Assembly (NCBI GenBank): GCA_030435675.1
Contig: CM059621.1
Location: 13,764,001 to 13,828,000, forward strand
Length of the DNA stretch: 64,000 nt
Direction of reading: 5' to 3'
From: Steinernema hermaphroditum
Lineage: Eukaryota; Nematoda; Chromadorea; Rhabditida; Steinernematidae
Numbering within the stretch: position 1 is the stretch's first letter; the number at the start of each line of letters is the position of its first letter. A program made the position numbers and the translations under genes. The notes below the pieces were generated by a model, which saw only the letters and a program-made list of their open reading frames with translations, did no database searches and was not told where the DNA came from. This document shows positions 46,229 to 57,900 of this stretch, piece after piece.

Positions 46229-48058
46229 TTGCAATTTGCTGAATTGATTACTGAAGCAATCCAAAAATGATAATGAATACAGAGGGCGAGTGTAATACAA
46301 GAAGACCCTTCTAGAAAATATTGCCACCAAGGAGCTGTACTCGCCTGCATTAATGCGCGTTCGTTGTCAGTTTTATGCGTGTTTACGTGGCTTCTTTTCG
46401 CTGAAGAATAGCTGCACTTATACCACTTGTACTTTTTGTGTTCGTCTTGAAAAAGCAGAGGAGAATGAATGTCTCCACGTTAATGGAACGCACTTCGTTC
46501 GTACTGGACATATGCGAATGAACCACTCAGAAAAATATACGAAATGTTGGCTTCTCCACGCTTCTGTAGAGGACTAGTCACTGGCATAATGCGCAGTACA
46601 ACTTCGCCCGGATTGTATCCCATGGAATTGTTTCACGCGCTGTTTTTGGCAATCAGGAATAAGGAGAAGAAGTTGCCCACAAATAAATACAGGGCTTGCC
46701 TATGGGTCACACGCATCCCTAAATATCCAGGCAGGAGCCTAAACCGGAGCTGGAGTCGAAGTCGGCTCTTTCAGAGGACGAATAATAAATGAGGAAGTAG
46801 TCGTTTTTTCTCTCGTCTAATCGTCTAATTTTCAAAAATACGAGTTTTCGAGATCATAGCTGCTTATTTCAAAATATGCTTCATCAAATATCTAGTTGAA
46901 TAGCTTCAATATTTGCCGGTGTAGCTGTCACGGGTAGCAGAAGGGCCTTGGACAGGTCGGAAATCAAAACAGCAAAAATATGCCGTATACATCAGTTCTC
47001 TAAAACTCCGAACAGAGCACCAATAAAATATCTAGGCATGAGCCTAAGCCGGAGCTGGAGTCGGAGCCTAAGTGCCAAGGCTAGGTCTCGGGCGATTGCA
47101 ACGTGAATATAAGCTCACTTCGCTCATTTTGACCTAAATACTACGGACAACCCAAGATTAAACCAGCTTTCAAATTCATTCGTAACAGCTTTCACAACCG
47201 TCGACTCTCTAAAGGGCCTAGAAAATACTAGCAAATGAAAAAGGGCGCACTTTCACGCGGTTTATCCTGCCGAGACTTTGCCTAACCGAAAACATTACTG
47301 CATATCATAGAAAGGGCTACTATACGAGAGGAGACCAATAAATATATGAGTGTTTTTCTTTGTGAAATGTCGAATAATAAGAACGTGACTAATGAAGACG
47401 GCAAAGGCTGCCTTTGTTTTCGCGACCACAAACAACACTTCTTACACACAGAAGAACGTAAAACCGTTTTCCGTCAAAGACGCTATGTACAGCACCGTCA
47501 CTTCTCGAGCTTTCTCCTCGAATTGTTTTCCCATCCGCCGGCCAACGTCATAAGTGCAAATGGAGTTATGGGGCGTTTTTTGCAACGCGGCGCTCAAATC
47601 GATAATGTTTTTGTTTTTGTGCGCCCGCGCCGTACCGAATGGCCAACATCTAAACGGCGGAGCAGCCGAAAAGAGCCTTCTGGGATGGACGGAGAACCGC
47701 AGACCACCGGAAGTCGAAATGCATAACGAAAGCAGAGCGAAGTAAACATGACGCGAGTGGTGTAGCAGAGTACGTTCTCTGAGATGTAAGGGCTTAGGCG
47801 ATCTCTGGAATAGACAGTAGACAATGAGAGTCGCCGCATGACAAAGCAGGTGATCGAGAAATTGTGTGCTGGAAAAGAGTTGCACTTGATGCTAGAGAGG
47901 GACCGAAAAGATATATCGGATGTTCATGGGCAACAATTTTTGGATTTTCTGCTACGTGGTGCTTGCCTATTCCTACATGGCCAGCATAAGCAATTCGAAC
48001 AGTTTGAACGACCCCCCGGAAGGCCTCGCTTCGCTTCTGACGACCCGAATCCAGCGAT

Positions 48059-48300
48059 CATCTGGAACCGATAACAAGCACCTCAGAAGCGAGTAAGATT
48101 GCACTGAATGCTAACGTCAGAAATGGAACAGATAGTCTAATCCAACTCAGAACAACAGGCAAGATTTGAACTCGCATGTTGCCGTCAACGTTTAAAGAAC
48201 CAAGATAAAATTTGTCAAAAATTTGGCTTCGGAGCATGCAAACATTGAGGTTGCGCTTCCAATGTGTTTTCAATAATTCATAAAGACAAAATTCTCACCA
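48059..48300 (+). repeat. Dispersed ~235 bp repeat, copy 1 (copy 2 at 49550-49780)
   Basis: Shares GATAACAAGCACCTCA, GCTAACGTCAGAAATGGA, TTGCCRTCAACGTTTAAAG, GTGGCTTCGGAG-like and AAAATTCYYACCAA blocks with 49550-49780. A further diverged trace is seen near 51000-51060. Confidence 0.7.
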
Positions 48301-48325
48301 AGAGAAGAGAGGTCAATCAGAAATA

Positions 48326-48475
48326 TTGGGTTGATGCATAATAAATGAGCCTTTTTGAAAGTAGATATTTATTACCAAAAAGGCACACAATCTAATCAAG
48401 GTATTTGCCGCTAGCATCAGCAACTTCAGCCCACTTTATGGCCCGCATTCGGATTCCTCGTTCGTAGAGTACCCG
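48326..48475 (-). pseudogene. mariner transposon 3' end with transposase C-terminus
   Basis: TTGGGTTGATGCATAATAAA at a TA dinucleotide (48324-48325) resembles a mariner terminal repeat of the cecropia/Hsmar1 kind. In minus orientation a frame encodes GIRMRAIKWAEVADASGKYL and stops at 48392, like the usual W….G.YF/L end of mariner transposases. The remaining ~1 kb expected upstream is not recognisable, so the copy is truncated or decayed. Confidence 0.6.
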
Positions 48476-48624
48476 AGGTTTAAAATCGAAAAATGGTTTT
48501 GGTCAAATTTTCGACCTCTTCACCTTATTCTCAGTGGCTTTCTCTGATATCTTCATTTACGGACGCGTACAGATGACAGTAAGATAGAGCTAACAGAGCT
48601 CTATACGAACAACGAACATGAGTC

Positions 48625-48984
48625 TCACAGCTCAAAGTGGAGAGCCTTTGTGGGGGTCAACTTGAAAATACACGGCCTCGGAGAGTCGTATTTTTTAGGA
48701 ATACAAGGGCCATTTTTTCTACATTTGGCCTCTTTTTCCTTAAAGTAGAAATGAGCTCGTGAAGTCACTATGTGGGCATGATAGCTGTGAGCGATGGCTA
48801 TCTGCTGCATGTCCCCGTTCCCTGTTATAGTACTTAACCATTTGGAAACATTGGAGTTGATGGAACATGGTGATCCGAAACGGCCATCTTTTTGAGTTAG
48901 CCCATGCTGTGATATACGACGACCGCAGCGGTAGGTGCATTCAATAGGCAAGAACCAAGGATGTACGTGGTAGAAGGCAGTCAC
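48625..48984 (-). CDS. Open frame of unknown status (119 codons)
   Basis: The longest frame in this part. The translation begins MTAFYHVHPWFLPIECTYRC and contains seven cysteines. It has no recognised domain and no clear splice or promoter signals. It may be part of a decayed mobile element, since it lies between repeats. Confidence 0.2.
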   Translation of the reverse strand: MTAFYHVHPWFLPIECTYRCGRRISQHGLTQKDGRFGSPCSINSNVSKWLSTITGNGDMQQIAIAHSYHAHIVTSRAHFYFKEKEAKCRKNGPCIPKKYDSPRPCIFKLTPTKALHFEL

Positions 48985-49549
48985 CGTCCATCACACAAAT
49001 GCTACCATAGGAAGTCCATACATCACTTCGTATTTCGCCATCTCGAGGTGCCAAAAAATGATCATAAAAACAAAATAGACCCCCAACATCAAGAGGAATG
49101 TAACGGACAAGCCGCCAATGATGATGTAGAGTGAGAGCTAAATGTACTCAACAACGCACCAATCAATTATACCCCAGGAGTAAATATTGTAAAAATAAAG
49201 GATGTTTACCAAGGGGCTCATTTTCAATGCATCAACCCAATACAATTTCAACTCGATTGAACCGTACCGAAAATCAATGAAAAGTTGAAAACGTAGAACA
49301 CATTTGTACTCTATTCTGTATCGTGTTTTAACTTCAAGAGTTAAATTACGCAAATTGTTCAATCTACATGAATTAGAAGGATGTTTACGCCCAAAAATAC
49401 CATTATAGTTTGGAAATTGTCGCTTCGGTGCTGCCGACCCACAGAATCCATCTCGCGACAATGAAGATCGTAAAGACTAGAGTGAAGGTTCGCGAGTGGG
49501 GAGAGTAGGAGACAAAGATGCTGCAGAAAGCATGACACTACAACGACCA

Positions 49550-49780
49550 TATGGAGCCGATAACAAGCACCTCAAACGATGAGTTGGTTTACCTGCTAAC
49601 GTCAGAAATGGAGTAAATAGTCCAAGCCAGCTTTGAACAACTGGTTGTATCACTTATACATTGCCATCAACGTTTAAAGCACAAATACAACCTAAATTTA
49701 TCAGCGATAAGTGGCTTCGGAGTAAATGCAGTTTCAAAAAGCATAAAGGTAAAATTCCTACCAAACGAATGATCTGTCGT
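49550..49780 (+). repeat. Dispersed ~235 bp repeat, copy 2
   Basis: Partner of 48059-48300, same orientation. Confidence 0.7.
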
Positions 49781-50054
49781 TTGTCAAAAATACTATTTCT
49801 CTTTCGATCGGAGTTCTTCTAGACCATCGGAAAGCCTCAATTGTTTCTACGATCAGAAGGCACAACATTTTTTTCCAAGCACTGGAGAACTGGAAATTGA
49901 ATCGCCTCCGGAAAAATGTTGTTGCAAACTGTTCAGATCAAATCGACTCCAAAAATCAAACTTAAACCACAAAAATTGAAGAAACAGAGCACATCTGTAG
50001 TGTATGTTGCGCACTGACGTTTATTGCCCAATTTCTATGAAGTAATAATTCAAT

Positions 50055-50571
50055 CGAGGTCTTTCATTTGTGCCCCCAGCGATCGGTCGGGTCGTCCACT
50101 CGCTCTCTCTCTGAGGCTGTCTGAGCCGAATGAGTTAAGTGAGCGGTCGTTCTCGGCCGTCGCTGTTGGCGCAATGATCGCCCCGGCTCCCAGAAGGCCT
50201 GGAACACCAGGGAGCCGTAGTTCCACCGTCTCGCCAAGAAGCTCGTCATGACTGCCCGACTCTACCCGCGCCAGAGAAGCCGAAGAAGCGTTGCAACTCC
50301 GAAGTCCGCGCCGCCAGCCGAACCGAAGATGCCCCTCCGTTCCGTTCGCTGTTCTCCGCCGCCGCGCCTCTTCCGGAATCAACTCTTCACGACTTCGACG
50401 CCCGCGCATACTGATGGGAACGCTGGATTCTTTTCGGATTCGTCTGCTCCACCGAAACCAGAAGAAAATCAGCGGCTACGGTGTGACTTTGTTCTTCTTT
50501 GTGCATTTATGAGACGTCCTGCACGGCGTAAGCCGTTGATTCGGGAAGATAAATCGTGTAAAAATCGTGTA
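50055..50571 (+). mobile_element. R1 retroposon copy C
   Basis: 517 bp copy flanked by a 12 bp duplication, AATAATTCAATC (50043-50054 and 50572-50583). The head is GAGGTCTTTCATTTGTG and the tail reads AAATCGTGTAAAAATCGTGT. It is highly similar to copy B, with fewer CTCT units in the early (CT)n tract and small indels, so copies B and C are fairly young. Confidence 0.9.
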
Positions 50572-51589
50572 AATAATTCAATCTAGATGAACTGGAAGGA
50601 CGTTTACACCCTAAAATACCATTATCTTAGAATATCCGACAAAGTCAACAAAAATGCCAATTACTACAAAAGTATGCAGGTCACTCAGCGATTTGATGAT
50701 TTATCTTCCCTAACCAACCACACAGCACACTTGACATTTCATTTTGTTTATATCGTGAACGTATTCTTGTGATGCTTTATGAATAAACTGCGCTGTTGTA
50801 TGTTTACATGGAGACCCTTGCAGCAGTCCTTCAAAAAGGGTTAATGGGCAAAAATAAAAAAAAAACAAAGTATACAGGAGAAAAATTCAAAGGACTACAT
50901 GAACGCAGTACGTTACCAAGATTAAAGATCCCGGTGTTTCGGCCATTTTCACCGGTGTTCAAAAATACACCTGGACTTAAACAAGTCGGAAGCGCACTTC
51001 CAAAATACATAAAAGACAAAATTCTCATCAAAGGAACTGTCTGTCATCTGTCAAATATAGTACGACTGACCATTTGGACAGATCGGACCAGACCAGGTCA
51101 GTCCCCAAAAATCACCGTTGAATTTACAAAAGTTACTTAAACCGTTGAAAATTTGAAGACACAGAGCACATCTCTAGTTTATGACGTGCTTTAACTGAAA
51201 AATTTTACTTGCTCTATACGAACTGGTAGGATGTTTCTATACAAAAATACCACTATTTTAGAATATCGAACAATCGAACCGACGCCAAAAATCAAAATTC
51301 AACCATTGGTAAGTTGAAGAAATAGAGCACATTTGTAAGGTGTGTTCCGTTTTTTGCACGGTTCATCTTTCCGAATCAACTGCAGAGCATCTAAGCATTC
51401 CACATACTCTTTTTATGTTTGACGAATAAACTGTGCTATTTTGTGTTTACATAAAAGCATAATGCAACCCTTCAAAAACAAGAAAGATAACAACATCAAC
51501 AAATTCAAAGGAATACATAAAGGCAATACGGATTTTAGTAAAAAGCCATCTAATGTTCAAAAATATGCCTGGACTAAAAGAAGTCGAAA

Positions 51590-51960
51590 CTTCAAACATA
51601 GTCATGAAGTACAACGATCTTCGGATTGAAAATGGAACGCGCCAGACCATAGCTCCAAGGCCAAATATCCAAAATAAGCCAATTGTCCACCTCCCGTGCA
51701 CTTTCGAAATTCTCATGCGCCAAAGTGCAATGGGTGTTTAAGCCTGGCGGCGCGGGGTTTCCCTCCTCCGACGGCGCACTTTTGTGTGGAACGGCGTCGG
51801 CATCAAAGAGCACCGAGCGGAGAAAACATGCGATCAAAAGAACGTTCTGGAGATGGCAGGAATTCACCAGAAATCACTTGTGGTGTTCACCGCGATCGCG
51901 AACATTGAAATCGAGTGAAGCGGCGAAAATACACAAACACGTTAGGCGAATGATGTGATT
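51590..51960. other. GC-rich island with frames open on both strands
   Basis: A + frame (51683-51958) and a minus frame (51592-51867) are both open. The minus frame follows an ATCTCCAG acceptor-like site and has a signal-peptide-like start (NVLLIACFLRSVL). Evidence is insufficient to call either. Confidence 0.25.
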
Positions 51961-54490
51961 TTGATTTTGAAATCGCTGTTTGTGAAACACATCAAAATAG
52001 TCCTTATGACAAATCCCGAACTAACACTTAGTTATTTTAGTCGCTGCTGATGCTACCGTACAGTGGGGAAAATTTCCCAAATATGACAAATATAGTATTA
52101 AAAAAATCTGTTTGAATGTTAACATCCTAAGAGGATAGCAAAAGCAAGACATTCCTCCTATATCTCACCTAAGCACCCCATTTTGAAGCGTCTGGAGATT
52201 GCTCGTTCATGACATACAAGTGTGATATAACCACTAGGTGTTTGCATTAACGAAACGATTCTTTGCAAAAAGAGTCAGAGAAAATGTGACTTTGAGACTT
52301 ATCGATAGAGATTTAGATTTGAAATAGAGATTTAGTCTTTATCCTAACACCAACGAAAGACCATCAACGCGTGCAGAGTTTGGAAGAAAGCAGTAAAGAC
52401 CGCGCATTTTCGACATTTGCGGCATTTACGGAATTCCACTGTTAAATAACAAAAATGGATTTGATAATACTGCGGATATTCACGATTTGAATCGGTCTCT
52501 GTAGCCTCCTTTCTAACCGGCCCAGTTTCTCTAATACCAAGATAAGACTGAACATGAATTCCATTAACAAAAATATTGTGATTCCATTCCCCTTCTCTTA
52601 AAATCTGAAAAATTTTCCATTGATTTGGTTACTCTTGAAAAAAAAAAGTTAGTGATGGTTAGATAGAGCCACGAGAGCTCTAAATGTCGAGTAGATTAGG
52701 TACAGAAGAATGAATAAAATCAGCACAAAAATGAAATGAAGTTGGAAGCTCAAAGCTGATACGCTTCCAAAAACGACAACAACAAACAGAAGGCGCCTTT
52801 TATACATTGTTTTCGCGCTTCCTTCTTGCATTATCCTCCTTTGACGTCATCTAAAGGAACAAAATAATACCGCGAACATCTCTAAATTGGGGAACATATA
52901 CGTCACTTTAATTAGAACCTATGTGAATGAAACAGCGGACTCGTAAACTCAAGAAAACCAAAAATAACGTTGCGGTATTTATAGAAAATCGGACGCCGAC
53001 GACCTCTCGGCCAGAAACCAAAAGACGATAAACGTGATTTCTGTTTTTAGCATTGTAGCTATTGAATATACCCATAGCTGTTGTTATATTCCGCTTTGGG
53101 TGCATATATGCATACCCTTAACACCAGACCAAATCTTATAATGTTGGAATGTGAATACCTGGAATGTGAAGACTGCATCACTTCACTGTTAGCGGATAGA
53201 TTGGATAACGTAAGGTAGAAGTAATCTCTCGTGCACGCTACCTTACCTTCTTTATTCGCTTCGTATCTAACGGAGAATTTGCAGAAGAGAAACTTAGCGG
53301 ACAAAAAATTATCGACATGAGATCGAAGGAAACATGAGGTACAAGTAAAAATTACGATACAGTCTTCGGACAATCGTCAAGCGGAATATATAAACAAAAC
53401 TCTAAAATTGAGGTATGATTGGACATGAATTTTCGTAGACCATCCTTATGAGAAACACGTTTTCCACTTAATTCTCCTTTGTGGTCCACAAATTTATGGG
53501 TGAGCCAGTTTCCCTTATAGGCTATGGTATTTTGTGAGACCATCCTCTGATTTTTTCGACAACAATCCATACCCGATCAATCATTGATGCTGTGTAGTGA
53601 GGACGATCGCCCATGGTGGTCGTCTTTATCACTATCACGAAAGACAGACGCACTCTTTTGAAACGGTGTTTCTCCGAAGGGAACCAATTGTATAAATTGC
53701 ATAAATTCGTTTCAGGCGTCTCCCTACATATCGGGCGTCCCCCTTCGTTTTATGGGTTTTGAGGCGGGAGCGGACGCCTGTAAGAACAAATGAACCACAA
53801 ACGAAAATCACGAAACATTCAGGGACTAAACCGATGCATACGAATCATCAGACACATTAGTCATTTTCGAAAGCGCACACTTGTGAAGCCCCATCTCGTA
53901 CGTGCATTCCTGAAATCAAAAGTGCTTAGAGAGTGCCCAGAGCGACATGTCAAATGTTTTTTTCGCCAATCGATGAGACTAGATGCAACGAGGCCAATCA
54001 GAACGTCCCCCTCCAACGCTCGACGACCATTATTCAAATCGATCTTGTGAGTGACGTGCTTATGTGAACCACATGACAAAAATTGTCGATCAGAGATTTT
54101 CGTGAGGGTGACATGATCAGAATCCGGTGTCTCGAAGCAAGTAACGGATATTCAAATGGCGCTTTTTCACACGAATGACGAATGACAAAAACGTAACTTA
54201 CACTTACGAGGAACATATCTATTTTGAATACTAGCGCTCCTAGGATCGGGACATTGCGCACTGATCTCGGGATTAAACGCTAAAGTTCGTAAAAAAAATA
54301 GTGTTCGTTGATGCCATAAAACGTCATGAGATATTTAATATTGCCTCGGGATTTTTGAAATATTTCGCCATTGACATTTATGTGGTTGTGTCATTTATCA
54401 TCACAAAAATAAGCGCTTTATATTGCCACGACAAACACTTTGGAACCTACTCGTAATCCTTTAAACATTTCATATTTTGAGTAGCTCATC
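51961..54490. other. Gene-free stretch
   Basis: AT-rich, with a GC-richer island at about 53580-54010 (CGGGCGTCCCCCTTCG and GGCGGGAGCGGACGCC). No supported gene. Confidence 0.4.
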
Positions 54491-54498
54491 TTCCCGTC

Positions 54499-54598
54499 GA
54501 AGCCTTCTGGAGCCGGGGCGATCATTGTGCCACCAATGACGGACGAGAACGACCGCTCACTCAACTCATTTCTGAGAGAGAGACCGGAAAAAATCAAA
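54499..54598 (-). repeat. R1 retroposon, head-only fragment
   Basis: GCCTTCTGGAGCCGGGGCG, ATCATTGTGCCACCAATGAC and GAACGACCGCTCACTCAACT match the R1 head in minus orientation. It stops short of the terminal ACAAATGAAAGACC. Confidence 0.75.
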
Positions 54599-55262
54599 AT
54601 GTTAGATGTAGATTCAATAGTTATTCTTCATTCAATAATTATCCTAGCGATTTATTGTTTTAATAGTAGTCCCGAAATAGAGCAGAAGACATTCAGTTTT
54701 CCATCGGAAGAATTTTCCATGCAAAAAAAAAGTGGTGTATTGGTGCCTTATTGATATAATGTAAAATACCAAAAGTACTTCTCCATTCTACATTATAATT
54801 CGCGGCTTTTGTCCAACAATAGTCGCTCACCCTTCGAAAACCAATGGTGAAACAGATTCCATGAACTAAGCTACAATTCCATACGAACCCCTTGTTTACA
54901 GGAAGCCAAAACCATATGGTCAAGGGAATGGCCCTAATCTTATTGAATCTAATACCCAAAATATTTGTGGGACGCGCATTCTCTAAACTCCCAAAGGACT
55001 TTCCTCCATTTTCCTTTCGATAGCCAAATTGACGCCCTTTTGCGACACGTGGGACTCGTCGAAATCAGCATTCGAGAGTGGATACTCTACACTAATTTGA
55101 AATTAGCACGACGCTGCAACGCTTTAGAAAACACTGAACGGCCTTCCGAAAGGAACAGCTTCTTATAGCCGACGCGTTCCTTGAATTCCATCACCGAAAA
55201 AAGGCGTAAACACGCGAATTGAAACGAACTAGAGAGACGAGGGCCCGAGAGAGGAAACAGAC

Positions 55263-55389
55263 CTTTGCGCGTCGGCGCCATCTCCGGCGGGTAAACGAAC
55301 ATCGACGCGTTCTTGTCGCCGCCGGCGGAGGGCGAGAAGAGGAAGGGCGAGCGGAGGTTGCCGCCTGGACTCATCGGTTCCCGATTTAT
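55263..55389 (-). CDS. Exon of an unknown protein, likely upstream exon of the PAS-domain gene
   Basis: Acceptor GTGGCTTTGCAG and donor GTCTGT (55262-55257) bound 127 bp: 42 codons plus one base. The peptide starts INREPMSPGGNLRSPFLF, continues SPSAGGDKNASMFVYPPE and ends MAPTRK. Codon third positions are strongly GC-rich. Entry phase 0 fits the exon at 56668-56802. Exit phase 1 fits the exon at 27180-27673, giving an intact frame with a Gly at the junction. The peptide is Ser/Pro-rich and probably disordered. The family is not recognised on its own. Confidence 0.6.
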
Positions 55390-56667
55390 CTGCAAAGCCA
55401 CTTTTATGTGTGAGAAAGTTTGATTGTCATGTAAAAGTTACGTAGCACACACCTGAGGCGCGCAAAGTACCATACCAATAAAGGTAATAATAAGTGTTGT
55501 GCACATCGCTGTTATACTACATCTGGTACCATACATGGCATCGCACAAAAATAGTCAAACGCCTTCTACATATTCATGGGCGAACTAATACTGCCCAAAA
55601 AGAAAGCGACACAAGCAATTCCACGATTTAAAATGTGCTCGGCGTGAGGATTGCCGTAAAAAAAAGAACCACAAGACTGTTGCTGTGCGGCATAGAAAAT
55701 TCGACCAAAACGTTTATTGGCATGCATTTCAGCAAATGCCAGATCATCGATACGAAAACTAATGCTTGAGAAACATGTCAGAGTTTGCCAATACGAATCA
55801 TCAAAAGCATACTGGTTACGGAGTATGACGAGTGCAGCACGTGCAAAAATTAACTGCAGTACTCCTGGGCTTCAGTTGCATTTAGTGCTGCATCTAGCGA
55901 CTTTTGCGTATACGTAGCCCGTAAGAAGTGCAAAAATCAATTGTCACTCATATCTAGTGAGAGAGCTTTGGAGAAAATTCGAAGCGAAACAAAAACGTGG
56001 CAATTACGTGGTTAATCAAATACCTTAGGGTATTAGCATCTGTTCTGATACGAATGTATGGCAATTGCGCTATTTTAAGTGATAGGGTCTTCAGAACGGC
56101 AAAGCGCAGGCCCGACATGTCTCTCGCTCAGGAACACAACAGCACCCCACAGACAGAAATGGAATCAAATTTTGGACATGTATGTACATTCTTGAGGCAT
56201 GCTATCGTACAAACAAAGATTGCGGCAAGTCGCAATCCACAGGTAAAGCAATAAAAAATGTCTTTCAAAATGGATATCTCATGGGCCGTGCGACAGAGGC
56301 TTGTGAACCGGCAAAAATCAGTGACAAGATGAAAGTAAACAGTCTAAAGCTGATTTAATCATTTAGGCTTACTGTAGGCTAAGAGAAACGTGAGTAAAAG
56401 CCATTGATTAAATGTCCAAAAATCAAACAACTTAGAAGTTCTTTTCAAATGCATTACACATCACGCATGACACCTAATTATGGACAAAACAGAAAATGTC
56501 TCTTGCCGTTTGGTGAATGGTACCGAAACCTTTATGTTTCACAATTGTGGACCACTAGTGCCAAAAATGTATCAATATCTCGAACTCCCAAATATATAAA
56601 ACACTTCATTTCCACCCATTTCCTTCCTCATTGAATTCCTTTGTAAAACAAACACTTAAGGACTCAC

Positions 56668-56802
56668 GCAAGAGGCATAAGAGATGGTGAAGTGCTCCTT
56701 CCCGGTGAAGATCACTGGCGCGACGACGCGATTCTCGTCCATGTTGTAACCGGCCGGCTCCGACAGTTGACTTCGGTATGCGGGGATCGACGGCCGACGC
56801 GT
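56668..56802 (-). CDS. Exon of an unknown protein, likely upstream exon of the PAS-domain gene
   Basis: 135 bp (45 codons) between a strong acceptor TTGTCCTGTTCAG and a strong donor GTGAGT (56667-56662), phase 0 at both ends. The peptide begins TRRPSIPAYRSQLSEPAGYN and ends KEHFTISYASC, with GC-rich third positions. RRPS could be a basophilic kinase site. The start codon must lie further right. It joins in frame to 55263-55389. Membership in the same gene as the PAS exons is inference from strand and phase. Confidence 0.6.
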
Positions 56803-57580
56803 CTGAACAGGACAAAACAAAACATCGCATATTCATGAAACGAAGAGACGCACCTCGGTCTCCTCCTCTTCGTGAATCCGTTCCATCGATCGTGGCGCGT
56901 TCTGAAACGAACTTCTTCGCCAGGAAGGGGGCAATTACTTCGGAACGCGGCGGAGAGGTCTTATTAAAGGGGGCGCGAAAATATGGAACGGCGATGAGGG
57001 AGCGATAATTAAATTCAGGGGCCACACGCTAGACGCTCTCGTTTTTGTGGGCGATGGTCGGCGAGGGATTTGAAGAGAAACTGAAAGGTCAACGCGTCAC
57101 TCGAGGTGATTGGGTGACAAGACAAGGGGAGCGATAAGAACAGTGTTTTTCAAAGGAGTGATTGAAAGGTTCACTGTAGTATACCTGAGGTCCAGAAGAA
57201 GCCGAAACAAGCTAGTTAAAACCAGGCTTATGACACCAATCTTGCTAGCCGAAGAGAACCATGTTTCGGATGTTAGGATAAGAAAAGGAGAAACAACCGC
57301 CAACCGATCGCCTGCCAAAAATTTTTAAAGCTTTCATGCTGTTGTATGTTAATGGATTGCAGAATAGGAAACATCATAGAGCCATCACCAACTTTTATAT
57401 TACAGACAGGTGTGTCAGGTCTTGAACACGTGACACTTGGCATAACTGCTACAGTCTAGCGTTTGCTATCATGAAATACGGTCCAGTTCTGCCAACATCT
57501 TATAAACTCAAGCGCCATGTTCTCAAAGAACTATTAGCCGTTGTATTCGAAATTTGACTTCGTGACAGCTCCATCTTCAG
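56803..57580. other. Gene-free stretch with a GC-rich island and a dispersed repeat
   Basis: 56803-57060 is GC-rich with GAGCGATAATTAAATT-type sites. 57195-57335 is the second copy of the repeat at 20575-20725. Confidence 0.45.
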
Positions 57581-57736
57581 AAACGAACGCTGAAGTTGGA
57601 CGACTGCAGCAGTTCTACAAAGCGTCTTATCAACAACCTATTTGATATTCGTTTCTGTACGGACAGAACCACGCACACTAAACAGCGGTACAGTAACCAG
57701 ATGATTTGGTCGGCTTTCGGTTTATACATAGCAATG
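57581..57736 (+). CDS. Small membrane-protein gene, penultimate exon
   Basis: 52 codons in phase 0 from acceptor CCATCTTCAG (57571-57580) to donor ATG before GTGAGT. The peptide runs KRTLKLDDCSS, then RFCTDRTTHTKQRYSNQ, then MIWSAFGLYIAM, where a hydrophobic segment begins. Reading past the donor hits a stop at 57782-57784 followed by AATAAA, so a shorter, intron-retained form with its own poly(A) signal is conceivable. No family is recognised. Upstream exons were not found. Confidence 0.45.
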
Positions 57737-57900
57737 GTGAGTTGCGTAGCTTACTATGCCGTAGCCAAATATACTAAAATATAAATAAATATACTCAACC
57801 GTGCATGAAAGCAATGTTTCTCGTCGTCTTCACCGAACCAACTATAAACCAAAGATCACCCAAAAAAACACACCTCTTATTCATACAATGGGAATTTCAG

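Larger units (their letters stand above)
42921..48058. other. Gene-poor stretch
   Basis: Contains diverged R1 fragments (43625-43700, 45282-45345, 46063-46228) and GC-rich islands at about 44480-45060 and 47360-47810. A + frame at 47346-47726 (126 codons) and minus frames at 44260-45131 are open, but no splice signals or family support them. ATTACATTTTAC-type simple sequence lies near 46030. Confidence 0.4.
49140..51720. repeat. Nest of degenerate interspersed repeats around R1 copy C
   Basis: A GGATGTTTACACCC-type block followed by AAAATACCATTATTTTAGAA recurs at about 49376, 50597 and 51227. An AGAGCACATCTGTAGT-type block recurs at about 49985, 51160 and 51320 (with a weaker one at 49290). 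A GAATAAACTGYGCTRTTTTGT-type block recurs at 50781 and 51425. These look like pieces of one old element copied several times. Confidence 0.6.

Noticed and set aside
3375..54860. piRNA (21U) upstream motif CTGTTTCA or its reverse complement
   Set aside because: Only about three TGAAACAG were seen (near 3382, 52926 and 54848), close to chance, with no clustering.
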